DNA of 55,655 bases, from positions 1-55,655 of the forward strand of contig NZ_BJDG01000025.1 in the NCBI RefSeq assembly GCF_005404945.1, written 5' to 3'. Origin of the DNA: Lactiplantibacillus pingfangensis. Lineage in GTDB: Bacteria; Bacillota; Bacilli; Lactobacillales; Lactobacillaceae. Below the pieces are notes generated by a model. It did no database searches. It was not told the origin of the DNA and worked only from the letters and a program-made list of their open reading frames with translations. Of this stretch, positions 19,228 to 27,921 are shown piece after piece (position 1 is the stretch's first letter; each line of letters begins with the position of its first letter). Made by a program: the position numbers and the translations under genes.

Positions 19228-19424
19228 TGGTACTCCTTCTTTCTTCAAGTTAATAACTTTATTTTACCATGAATTCGATTACATTGGGAGTGCTCAGTGA
19301 TAATTTTCACAATTTGGTTAGGGCGTTCATTTAATAAGTTTGGTGGCATTACTTGTTATTTAGGGGCTAATTATTTACAATTAGAACATAACAACAATGA
19401 AATAGGGAAAGGATTGGCCTATCA

Positions 19425-20063
19425 ATGACTTCTGCATGGAACTGGATTGGAATCATTGCTTGGATTATTACTTTAGCGGTGTTTGTTTGGGTATTTCATC
19501 ATATCCGCGTTCGTCGAATTAAAATGATTGTGGAACGCAAGCATACGTTTGAATGGGGTAATTTAATCGCTAGCGGCTTGGAATTAATTGTCGCGTTTTG
19601 TTTAGTCATCGGGATGGGTTATGTTACCTTTGGTCGGCGCGTCAATTTATCAGATCAGAATGCTGTCAAAGTTGCCTATGACTATGAACCATTAGTGTTA
19701 CGAGTCGGCACAGAAGGTTCTTACTATGTCGCTGTTGATCGCAGCACGAGTAACAAGCCGGTCCACGTTTATAATTACTGGGTCAAGGGTGCTAAGTATA
19801 CGGTTTCCAGTAATAAAGCCACGGTTGTTAGCAGCTTAAAGCAAGTAAAAATCATCGATACTGGGATTCCGTGGTCACAAAAAACGTTACAGAAAAAGGA
19901 TGCCCAACATGAAAATGCCTATGTGGCTAAAATGATAGCAACTTACCAGCCATCATTCATCAATGGTCTGGGTGTGCGAGTTGGTCATCAAGCCATGACA
20001 CGTTGGTTGATCCGGGTGCCAGCCCAATCATTTATTAATACAACGGATATTCAAAATCAATAA
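19425..20063 (+). CDS. LVIS_2131-like membrane-anchored protein
   Basis: A 212-aa protein with two N-terminal spans (about residues 5-25 and 47-68) separated by a basic loop (RVRRIKMIVERK). An extracytoplasmic domain of about 140 residues follows, rich in beta-prone text (VLRVGTEGSYYVAVDRSTS). The arrangement matches a lactobacilli-restricted family I recall as LVIS_2131; function unknown. GGAAAGG lies upstream of the ATG. No partner gene is obvious. Confidence 0.7.
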   Translation: MTSAWNWIGIIAWIITLAVFVWVFHHIRVRRIKMIVERKHTFEWGNLIASGLELIVAFCLVIGMGYVTFGRRVNLSDQNAVKVAYDYEPLVLRVGTEGSYYVAVDRSTSNKPVHVYNYWVKGAKYTVSSNKATVVSSLKQVKIIDTGIPWSQKTLQKKDAQHENAYVAKMIATYQPSFINGLGVRVGHQAMTRWLIRVPAQSFINTTDIQNQ

Positions 20064-20117
20064 TTGAACTAGTGAGAGTGGTTGATACAAGTTTCGACTG
20101 TCACTGTTTGGAGATAC

Positions 20118-20153
20118 TGAGGGGGCCATGACTTTGTCGTGGTCTCTTTTTTC
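20118..20153 (+). terminator. Terminator after the LVIS_2131-like gene
   Basis: GAGGGGGCCATGAC pairs with GTCGTGGTCTC over a TTT loop and is followed by TTTTTT. Confidence 0.7.
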
Positions 20154-20300
20154 GTATAAAGGGAATTAATTACTAAAAGTTGTTAAATATTTATATTTAA
20201 AATAGTTTTTAGTTTATGCCAGTTGCGTAAAGGGGTAAAATTAACTCATCAGTAAATTTGAATTTTTAGTGTAAACGATATAGTGAAGGAAGCGGAACCG

Positions 20301-20819
20301 ATGATAGTCAAACAAGATTCACCGTTAGTCGTTTGTGGCGTCATTGGTGATGAGACCACTTTAGTTGTGACCAAGTGCCTGACCGGGCCCTTTGAAAATC
20401 GTTACGATTTAGCAACGGCCCCCGTATCAATTGCCAAGACGCTTAGCGAAACGGTGACGGAAATCGCGGCGGTAGAAACCGGCTTACAAACAACCATCGA
20501 AAAACAATTGGGCACGATTCGGCTATTGTTACCGGCAATTGTAACGGCAGAGCAACCGCGGATGATTGTTAGTACGTTTTATTTGTTAGAGCCAGTCGGC
20601 GGTCACTTGATCACCGAACGACCAAATTATACGGTTGCTTTATCTGCTGGGGCGGATCGAGTGCCACTGAATCAGTTGAATTGGGCGAACAGTTCGCCAT
20701 TAGTTTTACAAGCGAAACGTTATTTGGAAACGCGGACTTTTCCGATCGCTGATCAGGTTATTGCCAATTATGAGACACCGGCCGAACCACAATTTCGTCA
20801 GCTTGACAATCAAGACTGA
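20301..20819 (+). CDS. Degenerate Nudix-like protein (catalytic residues lost)
   Basis: A 172-aa protein. The stretch YDLATAPVSIAKTL...ETVTEIAAVETGL (about residues 35-66) lines up without gaps on a Nudix box (YDLPGG.E.GESL...REV.EETGL), but GG, the first Glu and the RE..E core are replaced. The C-terminal NWANSSPLVLQAKRYLE also resembles the usual Nudix tail. It may keep the fold without hydrolase activity. The start at 20301 follows AAGGAA with 8-nt spacing; the frame from 20283 begins with GTG inside that site. The T-box promoter overlaps its last codons. Confidence 0.65.
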   Translation: MIVKQDSPLVVCGVIGDETTLVVTKCLTGPFENRYDLATAPVSIAKTLSETVTEIAAVETGLQTTIEKQLGTIRLLLPAIVTAEQPRMIVSTFYLLEPVGGHLITERPNYTVALSAGADRVPLNQLNWANSSPLVLQAKRYLETRTFPIADQVIANYETPAEPQFRQLDNQD

Positions 20820-20831
20820 ACGTTGTAAGTT
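20803..20831 (+). promoter_or_regulatory. Promoter of the T-box/C-S lyase unit
   Basis: TTGACA (20803-20808) with a 17-nt spacer to a weak TAAGTT. It lies in the last codons of the upstream gene and is correctly placed for a leader starting near 20838. Confidence 0.5.
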
Positions 20832-20837
20832 AGAAAT

Positions 20838-21097
20838 AACTTAAAAAATGATACGTTGATGAGAAGAGTAGTTAAGTCGTGGTGAACAGCGAGTCAATGG
20901 GTGGTGGAAATTGACGACAGTGGCTTAATGAAGATGAACTCGGAGTTGGTCAGTTGTTGACGCAACTGGTTCGGATTGATCACCGATACCCAGATCAAGC
21001 GTGTTTTTCGCGCGAGAATGAGGCAGCAGAAGCTGTGAAGATAGGTGGCACCTCGGAGTAAAAAAACTTCGTCCTTCGTAATGAGGACGGAGTTTTT
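20838..21097 (+). ncRNA. T-box leader, candidate Met specifier
   Basis: The leader has the Stem I entry GATGAGAAGAGTAG (20859 on), a candidate specifier ATG at 20934-20936 in GAAGATGAACTC, the T-box AGGTGGCACC (21043-21052), and a terminator with AAAAACTTCGTCCT pairing to AGGACGGAGTTTTT (21061-21097). The same GAAGATGA context occurs in the T-box before the MetE-like gene. Uncharged tRNA-Met would stabilise the antiterminator. A single-base change of register would alter the codon call, so the Met assignment is a strong guess. Confidence 0.85.
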
Positions 21098-21133
21098 TGT
21101 TTTTGTCAGCCAGTGATGAAGGGGAGTTTTAGA

Positions 21134-22330
21134 ATGGATCAAGCAGGATTTATTAAAAAATATGCCACTAATCGGTTAAACACCAACTCACTAAAGTGGG
21201 ATGCATTGGATCAACGTTATGGTAACAAGGATTTAATTGCAATGTGGGTCGCCGACATGGAATTTAAAGTGCCTGAACAAGTCACCACGGCACTGACTGA
21301 AAGAGTCGCCCATGGGATTTATGGCTACTCCTATACGCCAGATAGTTATTACGACGCCTTTATTAATTGGGAAGAACAGCGTCACGGCTTAACCTTAAAA
21401 AAAGATTGGATTCGTTTTGGCACGGGTGTGGTTAATTCGTTGTACGCCCTTGTTAATGCCTACACGCAACCTGGCGATGGTGTGCTGATTTTGACGCCAG
21501 TTTACTACCCATTCTTTAATGCTGTTCAAGATAATCATCGTCAATTGGTGACCTCTGAACTGGTTAATGATCATGGCAGTTACGCGATTGATTTTGAAGA
21601 TGTTGAAAACAAAATCAAGCAAAATGAAGTTCGCTTGTTTATCCAATGTTCACCTCATAATCCAGTTGGACATGTTTGGACAGAAGCAGAAGAGACTAAA
21701 ATTCTTTCCTTATGCGAACAATATCATGTGCTAGTGATTTCAGATGAGATTCATCAAGATTTAGAAATTGATCCAGAAAATCATCCTTTTATTTCCGCGT
21801 TAACGGTCGCCAATGAGCGGTTTGCCGATAATGTGATCGTGGTCAATTCACCTTCTAAAACATTTAATGTGGCTTGTTTATTAAATTCACATGTGATTAT
21901 TCCAGACGAGTCGTTGCGTCAACGTTATGACGACTTTATCCAGACGATTAATCAAACCGAAACGAATATTCTCGGTCAAACGGCCGGTGAAGCGGCTTAC
22001 ACGTATGGCACGGAATGGTTAGATCAAATTTTGGACATTATTCGTGGCAATTATCATTACTTGAAAACTGAATTGGCGGCTCACGCGCCTAAAATTGTCG
22101 TTGCAGACTTGCAAGGGACGTATTTAACGTGGTTGGATATTCGGCCATATGTAAAACCTGAATACACTCGCGAGTTTATTCAAGATAAATGTGGCTTGGC
22201 GGTCGATTTCGGTGAATGGTTTAGTGCTAATGATAAGGGATTTGTCCGTTTGAATTTGGCAACTGATCCCAAATATGTGCATCAAGCGGTTCAAAATATT
22301 GTGACCTGTTTAGCTGAATTAACGGCTTAA
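21134..22330 (+). CDS. MalY/PatB-family PLP C-S lyase (cystathionine beta-lyase type)
   Basis: A 398-aa fold-type I aminotransferase-like protein. The N-terminal LKWDALDQRYGNKDLIAMWV and WVADMEF, the segment SDEIHQDLE and the PLP lysine in NSPSKTFNVA fit MalY/PatB C-S lyases, which cleave cystathionine to homocysteine, pyruvate and ammonia. The start at 21134 follows AAGGGGAG. The Met-type T-box directly upstream supports a role in methionine supply. A class I aminotransferase activity cannot be excluded. Confidence 0.88.
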   Translation: MDQAGFIKKYATNRLNTNSLKWDALDQRYGNKDLIAMWVADMEFKVPEQVTTALTERVAHGIYGYSYTPDSYYDAFINWEEQRHGLTLKKDWIRFGTGVVNSLYALVNAYTQPGDGVLILTPVYYPFFNAVQDNHRQLVTSELVNDHGSYAIDFEDVENKIKQNEVRLFIQCSPHNPVGHVWTEAEETKILSLCEQYHVLVISDEIHQDLEIDPENHPFISALTVANERFADNVIVVNSPSKTFNVACLLNSHVIIPDESLRQRYDDFIQTINQTETNILGQTAGEAAYTYGTEWLDQILDIIRGNYHYLKTELAAHAPKIVVADLQGTYLTWLDIRPYVKPEYTREFIQDKCGLAVDFGEWFSANDKGFVRLNLATDPKYVHQAVQNIVTCLAELTA

Positions 22331-22333
22331 TCA

Positions 22334-22383
22334 AAAAAAGACGTTCCCAAATCTATTTAGATTTGAAGAACGTTATTTTTTTG
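22334..22383. terminator. Terminator after the C-S lyase gene
   Basis: AAAAGACGTTC...AAATCT pairs with AGATTT...GAACGTTATTTTTTT. It lies between converging genes and probably works both ways. Confidence 0.8.
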
Positions 22384-22388
22384 ATCGC

Positions 22389-22574
22389 TTAGCTGCGGCT
22401 TTTGTTGGCGGTGGTATGCCGCTTTAGTCCGCGTTTCCGTTCAATTTGTCGACGAATGAAGGAGTAAGCCAATAAGGCGAGCGCCAAAAGTCCGATGACT
22501 ACCGCGGCGGTTTTAAAACCAAAGATTAAAAAGAAAACGGCAATGGCGAGCGTACAGTATATGAGTAAAAACAT
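22389..22574 (-). CDS. Small two-span membrane protein
   Basis: A 61-aa protein with two adjacent hydrophobic segments (about residues 3-20 and 22-42) and a strongly basic tail (RRQIERKRGLKRHT). GGAGG lies 7 nt before the ATG, which supports real translation. Function unknown. The basic C-terminus should be cytoplasmic. Confidence 0.65.
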   Translation of the reverse strand: MFLLIYCTLAIAVFFLIFGFKTAAVVIGLLALALLAYSFIRRQIERKRGLKRHTTANKSRS

Positions 22575-22804
22575 TGGGATCCTCCCTCTTTCACATCGTG
22601 TCGATTAATTTAATAGCTTAATTGTAACGACAAAAAGTAGCCATCTCGTGATATAAATTTGAATTTTTTGTTAAGAGTCTGATTAAGCAGTAGTCATTAC
22701 TGATAGGATAGTGCTGCCAATTTTTTTGCAATGCCAACTTAAGTCAATTGAAAAAATGCCCTGGAATATGGCACGAGATTAACTACGCTCGGTTAGATTA
22801 TTTC

Positions 22805-22862
22805 GCCGTTATCAAAATGACGCCAGCACGATTGCTCGTACTAACGTCATTTTGATAACGGC
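22805..22862. repeat. Perfect 18-bp inverted repeat without a U-tract
   Basis: GCCGTTATCAAAATGACG (22805-22822) and its exact complement (22845-22862) flank a 22-nt loop. Neither side has a T-run, so it is not a classical terminator. It is the only feature I see in 22575-22882 apart from the promoter region of the small membrane gene. Confidence 0.6.
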
Positions 22863-22882
22863 TATTTAAAAGTATTCCCGAG

Positions 22883-23209
22883 CTAACGAAAGCGATGTCG
22901 ACTGAGACGACGTTCGTTTGCTTGATTGAGCTGTTCTTCGGTCAATTGATAACGTTGTGCCTGAATAAGCTTGTCGATTCCGAGTTGTAAGGCTTTAAAT
23001 TGATCTTGATTACCAACAGTTGGTGCTAGGATTGTGGCAATTGACTGTAATTTTTCAACATTCGGCGTCAGCGTTTCGGCAACCTGTTGATCATATTGCT
23101 GTTGTGAGAGACTGTGCGTTTGCCAACGGGTGACGCGTGCTAACAATGTAAACAAATGCGTGGTTAAAATATCGGTTAAATAATCCGTCTCATCTCGGCT
23201 AAATCCCAA
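22883..23209 (-). CDS. Hypothetical helical protein
   Basis: A 108-aa soluble, mostly helical protein with many Gln and Leu (SLSQQQYDQQV, LTEEQLNQANERR) and a basic end (RRLSRHRFR). It starts at TTG 23209, supported by AAGGAGG 8 nt upstream; no ATG is available nearby. I do not recognise the family and the neighbours give no functional hint. Confidence 0.65.
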   Translation of the reverse strand: MGFSRDETDYLTDILTTHLFTLLARVTRWQTHSLSQQQYDQQVAETLTPNVEKLQSIATILAPTVGNQDQFKALQLGIDKLIQAQRYQLTEEQLNQANERRLSRHRFR

Positions 23210-23391
23210 TTTGACAACCTCCTTAAACTACTCTGATTCATTCTAGTTTAGCACGTTCGATGCCTTAAAAAAGATAATTAAGTTACTAGTTGACTAAACT
23301 TGTTCAAAAGAGTGCAAGCTTGGGGAAATTAGGCGGTAGTGACTTAAATTAGGTGGTAAATTTACGGTATCGGTAGGAGGGAGAGATTATT

Positions 23392-23865
23392 ATGATTGGT
23401 CATGTTACGAAAATAAACCGGAGCTTGAATCAAGGCGTCTTAACGGACTTCCATGGGCGTCATTTTAAATTTACCTTATCAGCGACACCGACTGATGGAC
23501 CGGTTCATTTGGGGGAGGAGATTTGTTTTACGCCGCAATTAACGGCTGCTGGATTGATGGCGACGGAATTATGTTTACACCATCATGATGGCTCACGGGT
23601 CGTCATTCCAGTGCCAAACTCGGCAGATGAACCGCGTTTTGTCCGAATTGGTGAACTAGTAATCAACCTTGCGCAGATTCAATATTACGAAATGACCACG
23701 ACCCAAAATGAAATCCGCAATGGTTATGAGTCAACGGCGCGCCATTTATTGATTCAAATGAAGGGTGGTCGTCAATTTGTTTTTTACAACTGGGATGGCA
23801 TCAACATCGATGAAGTCATGCAGACATTAACGATGTTACATACTGCGAATCAAAAACTCGGGTGA
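23392..23865 (+). CDS. Hypothetical protein with OB-like N-terminus
   Basis: A 157-aa cytosolic protein. Residues 1-62 (GHVTKINRSLNQGVLTDF, then KFTL, then GEEICF) resemble a cold-shock/S1-like OB fold. Residues about 80-155 form a beta-rich domain ending in a helix (IDEVMQTLTMLHT). GGAGG precedes the ATG. It ends at the bidirectional terminator near 23.95 kb. The nucleic-acid-binding idea rests only on the weak OB resemblance. Confidence 0.6.
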   Translation: MIGHVTKINRSLNQGVLTDFHGRHFKFTLSATPTDGPVHLGEEICFTPQLTAAGLMATELCLHHHDGSRVVIPVPNSADEPRFVRIGELVINLAQIQYYEMTTTQNEIRNGYESTARHLLIQMKGGRQFVFYNWDGINIDEVMQTLTMLHTANQKLG

Positions 23866-23930
23866 GGACTTTCCTTTACCCTGACCACTGTCACGGATTG
23901 ATAGCAACTGGTTTGTCTAGTATGCGCAAC

Positions 23931-23969
23931 AAAAAAGCGGCCGAGAAAATTCTCAGCCACTTTTTTTAG
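23931..23969. terminator. Bidirectional terminator
   Basis: AAAAAAG.GGCCGAGAA pairs with TTCTCAGCC.CTTTTTTT between converging genes. Confidence 0.85.
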
Positions 23970-24391
23970 TCTTTATCGGCACGATCTTTAAAAATAAATA
24001 ATTTACTGAAGAACCAGTTCATAACAACCACGATGACTTGGTCTAAGAACTTAACGAGTAAGTTGTTACCATGCAAGACGGTGACCCCGATAATCATGAT
24101 TGCTTCATCCACGAAGAAACTGAGTAGGCGGAAGCCAAAGAACGAGCTGGCCTCGGCCAAGACTGCTTTGGCGGTTGGGGTCTTTGAATCAAAGACCCAT
24201 AACTTGTTGGTGATGTAGGCGAATAACACGGACAAGAACCAAGCAATTGCATTACTGAGCCAGACTGGCCAGCCAACGAGATCATTGAATAGCCAGAAGG
24301 CGACAAAGTTGACGACGGTGGTTAAACCACCAAAGATTAAATAAGACAAAACGCTTTGATAGCGATGCCATAATTGTATGATTTTTTTCAA
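23966..24391 (-). CDS. GtrA-family membrane protein
   Basis: A 141-aa four-span protein of the GtrA family, thought to flip or position polyprenyl-linked sugars for cell-surface glycosylation. Hallmarks are YLIFGGLTTVVNFVAFW, NAIAWFLSVLFAYITNKLWVFDS and the last span ending in NWFFSKLFIFKDR. I place the start at TTG 24391 (KKIIQLWHRY) because TTGGAG lies 9 nt upstream; the longer frame begins at that TTG inside the ribosome binding site. No glycosyltransferase partner is adjacent. Confidence 0.85.
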   Translation of the reverse strand: MKKIIQLWHRYQSVLSYLIFGGLTTVVNFVAFWLFNDLVGWPVWLSNAIAWFLSVLFAYITNKLWVFDSKTPTAKAVLAEASSFFGFRLLSFFVDEAIMIIGVTVLHGNNLLVKFLDQVIVVVMNWFFSKLFIFKDRADKD

Positions 24392-24466
24392 GATTTTTCG
24401 CTCCAAGTTGTCTAATTAAGTGCTATTATCGTAGCATAAAAAGACAACTTGTGCGGCAGTTAATAA

Positions 24467-24706
24467 TTATTTTTGTGCTAAATCTGCGAAATAGGCCTCG
24501 TAGGCTGTTTGTGCCGCTGCCAAATGGTCAAAGTGGCTTACGGCAATGACCGTATGTCCCACGAGTGTTAGGGCTGTAATCTTGACTGTAAAGGGATACT
24601 TGGATAAACGTTTGCTGGTTAGATCGAGCTGGTATTCAACTTCGTCACTAATGACAATTGTCTGACTGATAATCACACCATGATGTTTATTTTCAAGGGC
24701 TAACAT
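24467..24706 (-). CDS. Hypothetical small protein
   Basis: A 79-aa soluble protein, mostly beta-prone (GVIISQTIVISDEVEYQLDL), with a C-terminal helix (DHLAAAQTAYEAYFADLAQK). GGGGAGG lies 7 nt before the ATG. Unknown function. Divergent from the universal stress protein gene. Confidence 0.6.
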   Translation of the reverse strand: MLALENKHHGVIISQTIVISDEVEYQLDLTSKRLSKYPFTVKITALTLVGHTVIAVSHFDHLAAAQTAYEAYFADLAQK

Positions 24707-24902
24707 GTTAACCGCCTCCCCAGTGGAATAAGTTCATTGTAGTCGCTGGGTGTAAAAAGATGATTCTGTTTGTGTAAATGTTGTGTAAATGTGAGTGTTC
24801 GGGCAGTTAACAGTCATTTTCGCTTGAACAAACCAATTGAGAACGCATTCATGATCGATAAATGGTAAAATAAAGACAGTAGATGGAAAGGGTGTGGCGC
24901 AG

Positions 24903-25373
24903 ATGTTACAAGAATATACGAATATTTTAGTTCCCCTAGACGGTTCGAAACAAGCGGAAGTCGCTTTAAATAAGGCAATTGAGGTTGCTAAACGTAACCA
25001 GGCTCACATTGACGTACTAGCCGTGATTGATCCTGGTCAATTTGGGTATAATTTAGCCGGCTTGGCGGATGGCGACATTACGTACCAATTGGTTCAAGAT
25101 TCGGAAGCTTATTTGAAGGGACTCGTTGAAACCATTAAGAAAAACGGGTTTGACGATATTGAATTCCATATTCGAATGGGCAGTCCTAAACCAATCATCT
25201 CGCAAGACTTTATTGAAGATCATCACAATGACTTGATTATGATGGGTGCGACTGGCTTGAACGCGATGGAACGTGTTCTTGAAGGCTCGGTCACCACTTT
25301 TGTTCAACGTAATGCTTTAACCGATGTTATCGTGGTTAAAACTGATTTAAATAATACGCAAGTTGCTAAATAA
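24903..25373 (+). CDS. Universal stress protein (UspA family)
   Basis: A 156-aa single-domain Usp. NILVPLDGSKQAEVAL opens the fold. The ATP-binding loop reads MGATGLNAMERVLEGSVTTFV, matching G-2x-G-9x-G(S/T), so it should bind nucleotide. ATG 24903 is preferred over the GTG at 24894 because GGAAAGGGTG is correctly spaced for it. Monocistronic, ending in a hairpin at 25387-25425. Confidence 0.9.
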   Translation: MLQEYTNILVPLDGSKQAEVALNKAIEVAKRNQAHIDVLAVIDPGQFGYNLAGLADGDITYQLVQDSEAYLKGLVETIKKNGFDDIEFHIRMGSPKPIISQDFIEDHHNDLIMMGATGLNAMERVLEGSVTTFVQRNALTDVIVVKTDLNNTQVAK

Positions 25374-25386
25374 AAATCGTGATATG

Positions 25387-25425
25387 AAAAACGGCTGTCC
25401 GAAGTGAAGTGGGCAGTCGTTTTTT
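25387..25425. terminator. Terminator between usp and ABC permease genes
   Basis: AAAAACGGCTGTCC pairs with GGGCAGTCGTTTTTT between converging genes. Confidence 0.85.
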
Positions 25426-25430
25426 ATCAC

Positions 25431-26228
25431 CTAATTTCTGAGTTTGAGCTTGCGATTGAAACCGTAAGCAATCAGCGCCAGCATGAGACTGGCAACAACC
25501 ATCGTCATCATTGGCATGAAAGGGTTGAACAAGCCGAGTGTTTGATGGTAGCCGAGCAACCATTTTACAAAGCGTTGTAAGGCCAGTGTTCCCGCAGATT
25601 CTTGTGTTCTAATCGCTGCGGAGGCAACGAAGGCCAGTAAGAAGATGGCTAAAACTGGGACAACAATGTAAATAAGTCGTTGCACTGTCTTTGAAAATAA
25701 GACCATGATACTGCTGATGGCCATGGCGAGCAGACCGAGTGTGATGAAGAGCAGCCATAAGAATAGCATATAAATCGTCACGGTTAGAAAGACATTGTCA
25801 CCAAAGAATTTTGCGTACATTTCGTAAGGCCCGTGCGCCAATAAGCCGAAGACGTCAAGCCGAAGTAATGGCGCCGAAATCGCGAAGTCATTAATAATCG
25901 CTAATAAGACGCCGACAGCGCTCATGATGAGCAAATTAGTGACGCGTGCTAGCCAGTAAGTCCGCCGCGAGATGCCATTTTGAATGAATAGTTTGAAATT
26001 GTCGTAGTTTTGCAACCCAACAATGAAAATAAAGAATCCAAAAATTGCACCAAGGCCTAAACCACTCAGATGAGAGCGCCAACTAAATGTGCTGAGCGTG
26101 CCATTGAGCACGGCCATTAAAAAAGGAAAGACGGTTGCCAGGACGATAATGGCTAAGTAGGACCAGCCAAGATATTGTAATTGTTCCTTGAACAAGTAAC
26201 GTGTTAAACGCCAACTTTTATTTGGCAT
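25431..26228 (-). CDS. ABC transporter permease (second of pair)
   Basis: A 265-aa membrane protein with about six spans. Internal text FKLFIQNGISRRTYWLARV is shared almost word for word with the upstream permease, showing a duplication. GGGAGGG precedes the ATG. It is the last gene of the GntR-ATPase-permease-permease operon, similar in layout to the Bacillus ytr system. Substrate unknown. Its function depends on the ATPase gene, which is interrupted. Confidence 0.82.
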   Translation of the reverse strand: MPNKSWRLTRYLFKEQLQYLGWSYLAIIVLATVFPFLMAVLNGTLSTFSWRSHLSGLGLGAIFGFFIFIVGLQNYDNFKLFIQNGISRRTYWLARVTNLLIMSAVGVLLAIINDFAISAPLLRLDVFGLLAHGPYEMYAKFFGDNVFLTVTIYMLFLWLLFITLGLLAMAISSIMVLFSKTVQRLIYIVVPVLAIFLLAFVASAAIRTQESAGTLALQRFVKWLLGYHQTLGLFNPFMPMMTMVVASLMLALIAYGFNRKLKLRN

Positions 26229-26246
26229 ATGAATTCCCTCCCAGAC

Positions 26247-27056
26247 TTAGGCATTCTTAAGTTTAAGTTTGTGATTGAAGTAGGTCGAAATCGCACCCAT
26301 CATGGCACTAATGACTAACATGGTGACCATGGGCATTAGCGGATTCAGCGTGACTCCCGTACTTTGTCCCGTGTATCCGGCAAGAAAGCCAAGAAACTTG
26401 GCGGTGCCCTCAAAACTAACTTGACTAGGAAACCGTGCAATCAAGTTAACGAGAAAGGCCAAGAAAACGAATCCCAAGACTGGCACTGCGATGAATACGA
26501 TACGTCGCACTGATTTCGTCAGCAAACTGAAAATACTCCCAATGGCCATTCCACTTAAGCCAAGCATGATAAAGACTAGCCACATAAAGATCAGGTTCGT
26601 GATGAAGTTGCCAGCCAAGTTATGCCTGCCAAAGAAGTCTCCGTACAGTTGGGCATAAAAGAGGTGATTAAACCCGCTCGTAAAAGTACGATGTTGCAGC
26701 GGCGTATTGACCAAAAAGTGATAGCTAGTGGCAACGAGGTCACCGATAAAACTTAAAGCAATCACGGTGAGTACCCGCGCACGCCAGTAAGTTCGCCGTG
26801 AAATACCATTTTGAATTAAGAGCTTAAAATTATCGTAGGTGAACGTCATGATGATGAAAATCACGCAACCAAACGTAAAGCCCAAATTGATTTGCAAGGT
26901 GTTCAGAATGGTCTGTGAAGTCAGCTGACGGGTAATGAGTGTTGACACGAGCGGAATCCCAACAATACTGACGACAATCATCAGATAAACATAGCCAAGA
27001 ATTTTTAACTGTTCACGCAATAAGTAACGCGTTGTTAGTTTCAGTTTAGCTGACAT
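26247..27056 (-). CDS. ABC transporter permease (first of pair)
   Basis: A 269-aa protein with about six spans and the segment FKLLIQNGISRRTYWRARV. Paralogue of the downstream permease. ATG 27056 is preferred because GAAGG lies 8 nt upstream and the codon overlaps the end of the ATPase gene by 11 nt, a translational coupling. The form from 27077 would begin inside the upstream gene without a ribosome binding site. Confidence 0.82.
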   Translation of the reverse strand: MSAKLKLTTRYLLREQLKILGYVYLMIVVSIVGIPLVSTLITRQLTSQTILNTLQINLGFTFGCVIFIIMTFTYDNFKLLIQNGISRRTYWRARVLTVIALSFIGDLVATSYHFLVNTPLQHRTFTSGFNHLFYAQLYGDFFGRHNLAGNFITNLIFMWLVFIMLGLSGMAIGSIFSLLTKSVRRIVFIAVPVLGFVFLAFLVNLIARFPSQVSFEGTAKFLGFLAGYTGQSTGVTLNPLMPMVTMLVISAMMGAISTYFNHKLKLKNA

Positions 27057-27921
27057 GAGTGGCAGCCTTCTTCTCATTGGTTAAGTTAATGAATAGTTTT
27101 TGTAAGTCCAGATGTTCCAGTTTAACAGTGTCTGGAATTGGGCGGTCGTCTGCTAATGCACCGTAGACATAATGTGCAGTGATCCCGCCCAGGTGATCTT
27201 CGCCAATGACGTTTAAGCCAGTGGTGTATTGTTTCACGTCGGCATCTGGGCCTGAAATCGTATAAGCCCGTTCAAGAATGTCTGGGACGGCGCCATTAAC
27301 GACAATATGATGATCGTTCAAAACAAAGACATGTTCAATCAAGTTAGCAATTTCTTCGATCAGATGGGTCGAAATCACGAAAGTACGGGGCTTTTCTGAA
27401 TAAGTCTCGATCAATTCTTGGTAGAACAATTCGCGATGATTGGCGTCTAGTCCCAAAACGGGCTCATCAAGGAAAATGTAATCGGCTGGCACACAGAGGG
27501 CGACGATGAGTTTGAAAATCGAGCGATACCCAGTGGAGAGTTTACCGAAGCGTGACGTTAAGTCGAGACCGAATTTTTCTGCAAGGTCGTTGGCATAGTC
27601 ACGGTCAAAACTGCCATACATCATTTCAGTAATATCGAATAGCTTGTTCAATTTACTTCGTTCAGAGTAGAGGTTGACTTCACTCATGAGATAAAGGCGG
27701 CCAAGGGTACGATCGTTATCATTCAGTGATTATTCGTCTAAAGTAATGGTTCCTTGGCTTGGAAAAATGCGGTTACTAATGATATTTAGTAAGGTACTTT
27801 TACCGGCACCGTTACGACCTAGCAAGCCATAAATTTTGTTTGGTTCAATAGTTAGGTTGATATCCTCAAGAACTGGTTTGCCGTGGAAACTTTGACTAAC
27901 GGCGTGAATTTGAATGCTCAT
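27046..27921 (-). pseudogene. ABC transporter ATPase interrupted by an in-frame stop
   Basis: Reading from 27921, a single frame gives an ATPase of about 291 codons broken only by TAA at 27730-27732. The first fragment has Walker A GRNGAGKST. After the stop the same frame continues through SLNDNDRTLGRLYLMSEVNL to the degenerate signature LSTGYRS, Walker B YIFLDEPVLGLD and the H-loop STHL. A CAA to TAA change would explain it. A restart at ATG 27687 has no Shine-Dalgarno and would lack Walker A. Probably non-functional, or a read error; both flanking fragments are otherwise intact. Confidence 0.85.

Noticed and set aside
20894-21142. Minus-strand frame over the T-box leader
   Set aside because: It lies over the T-box structure and terminator; composition is explained by the RNA.
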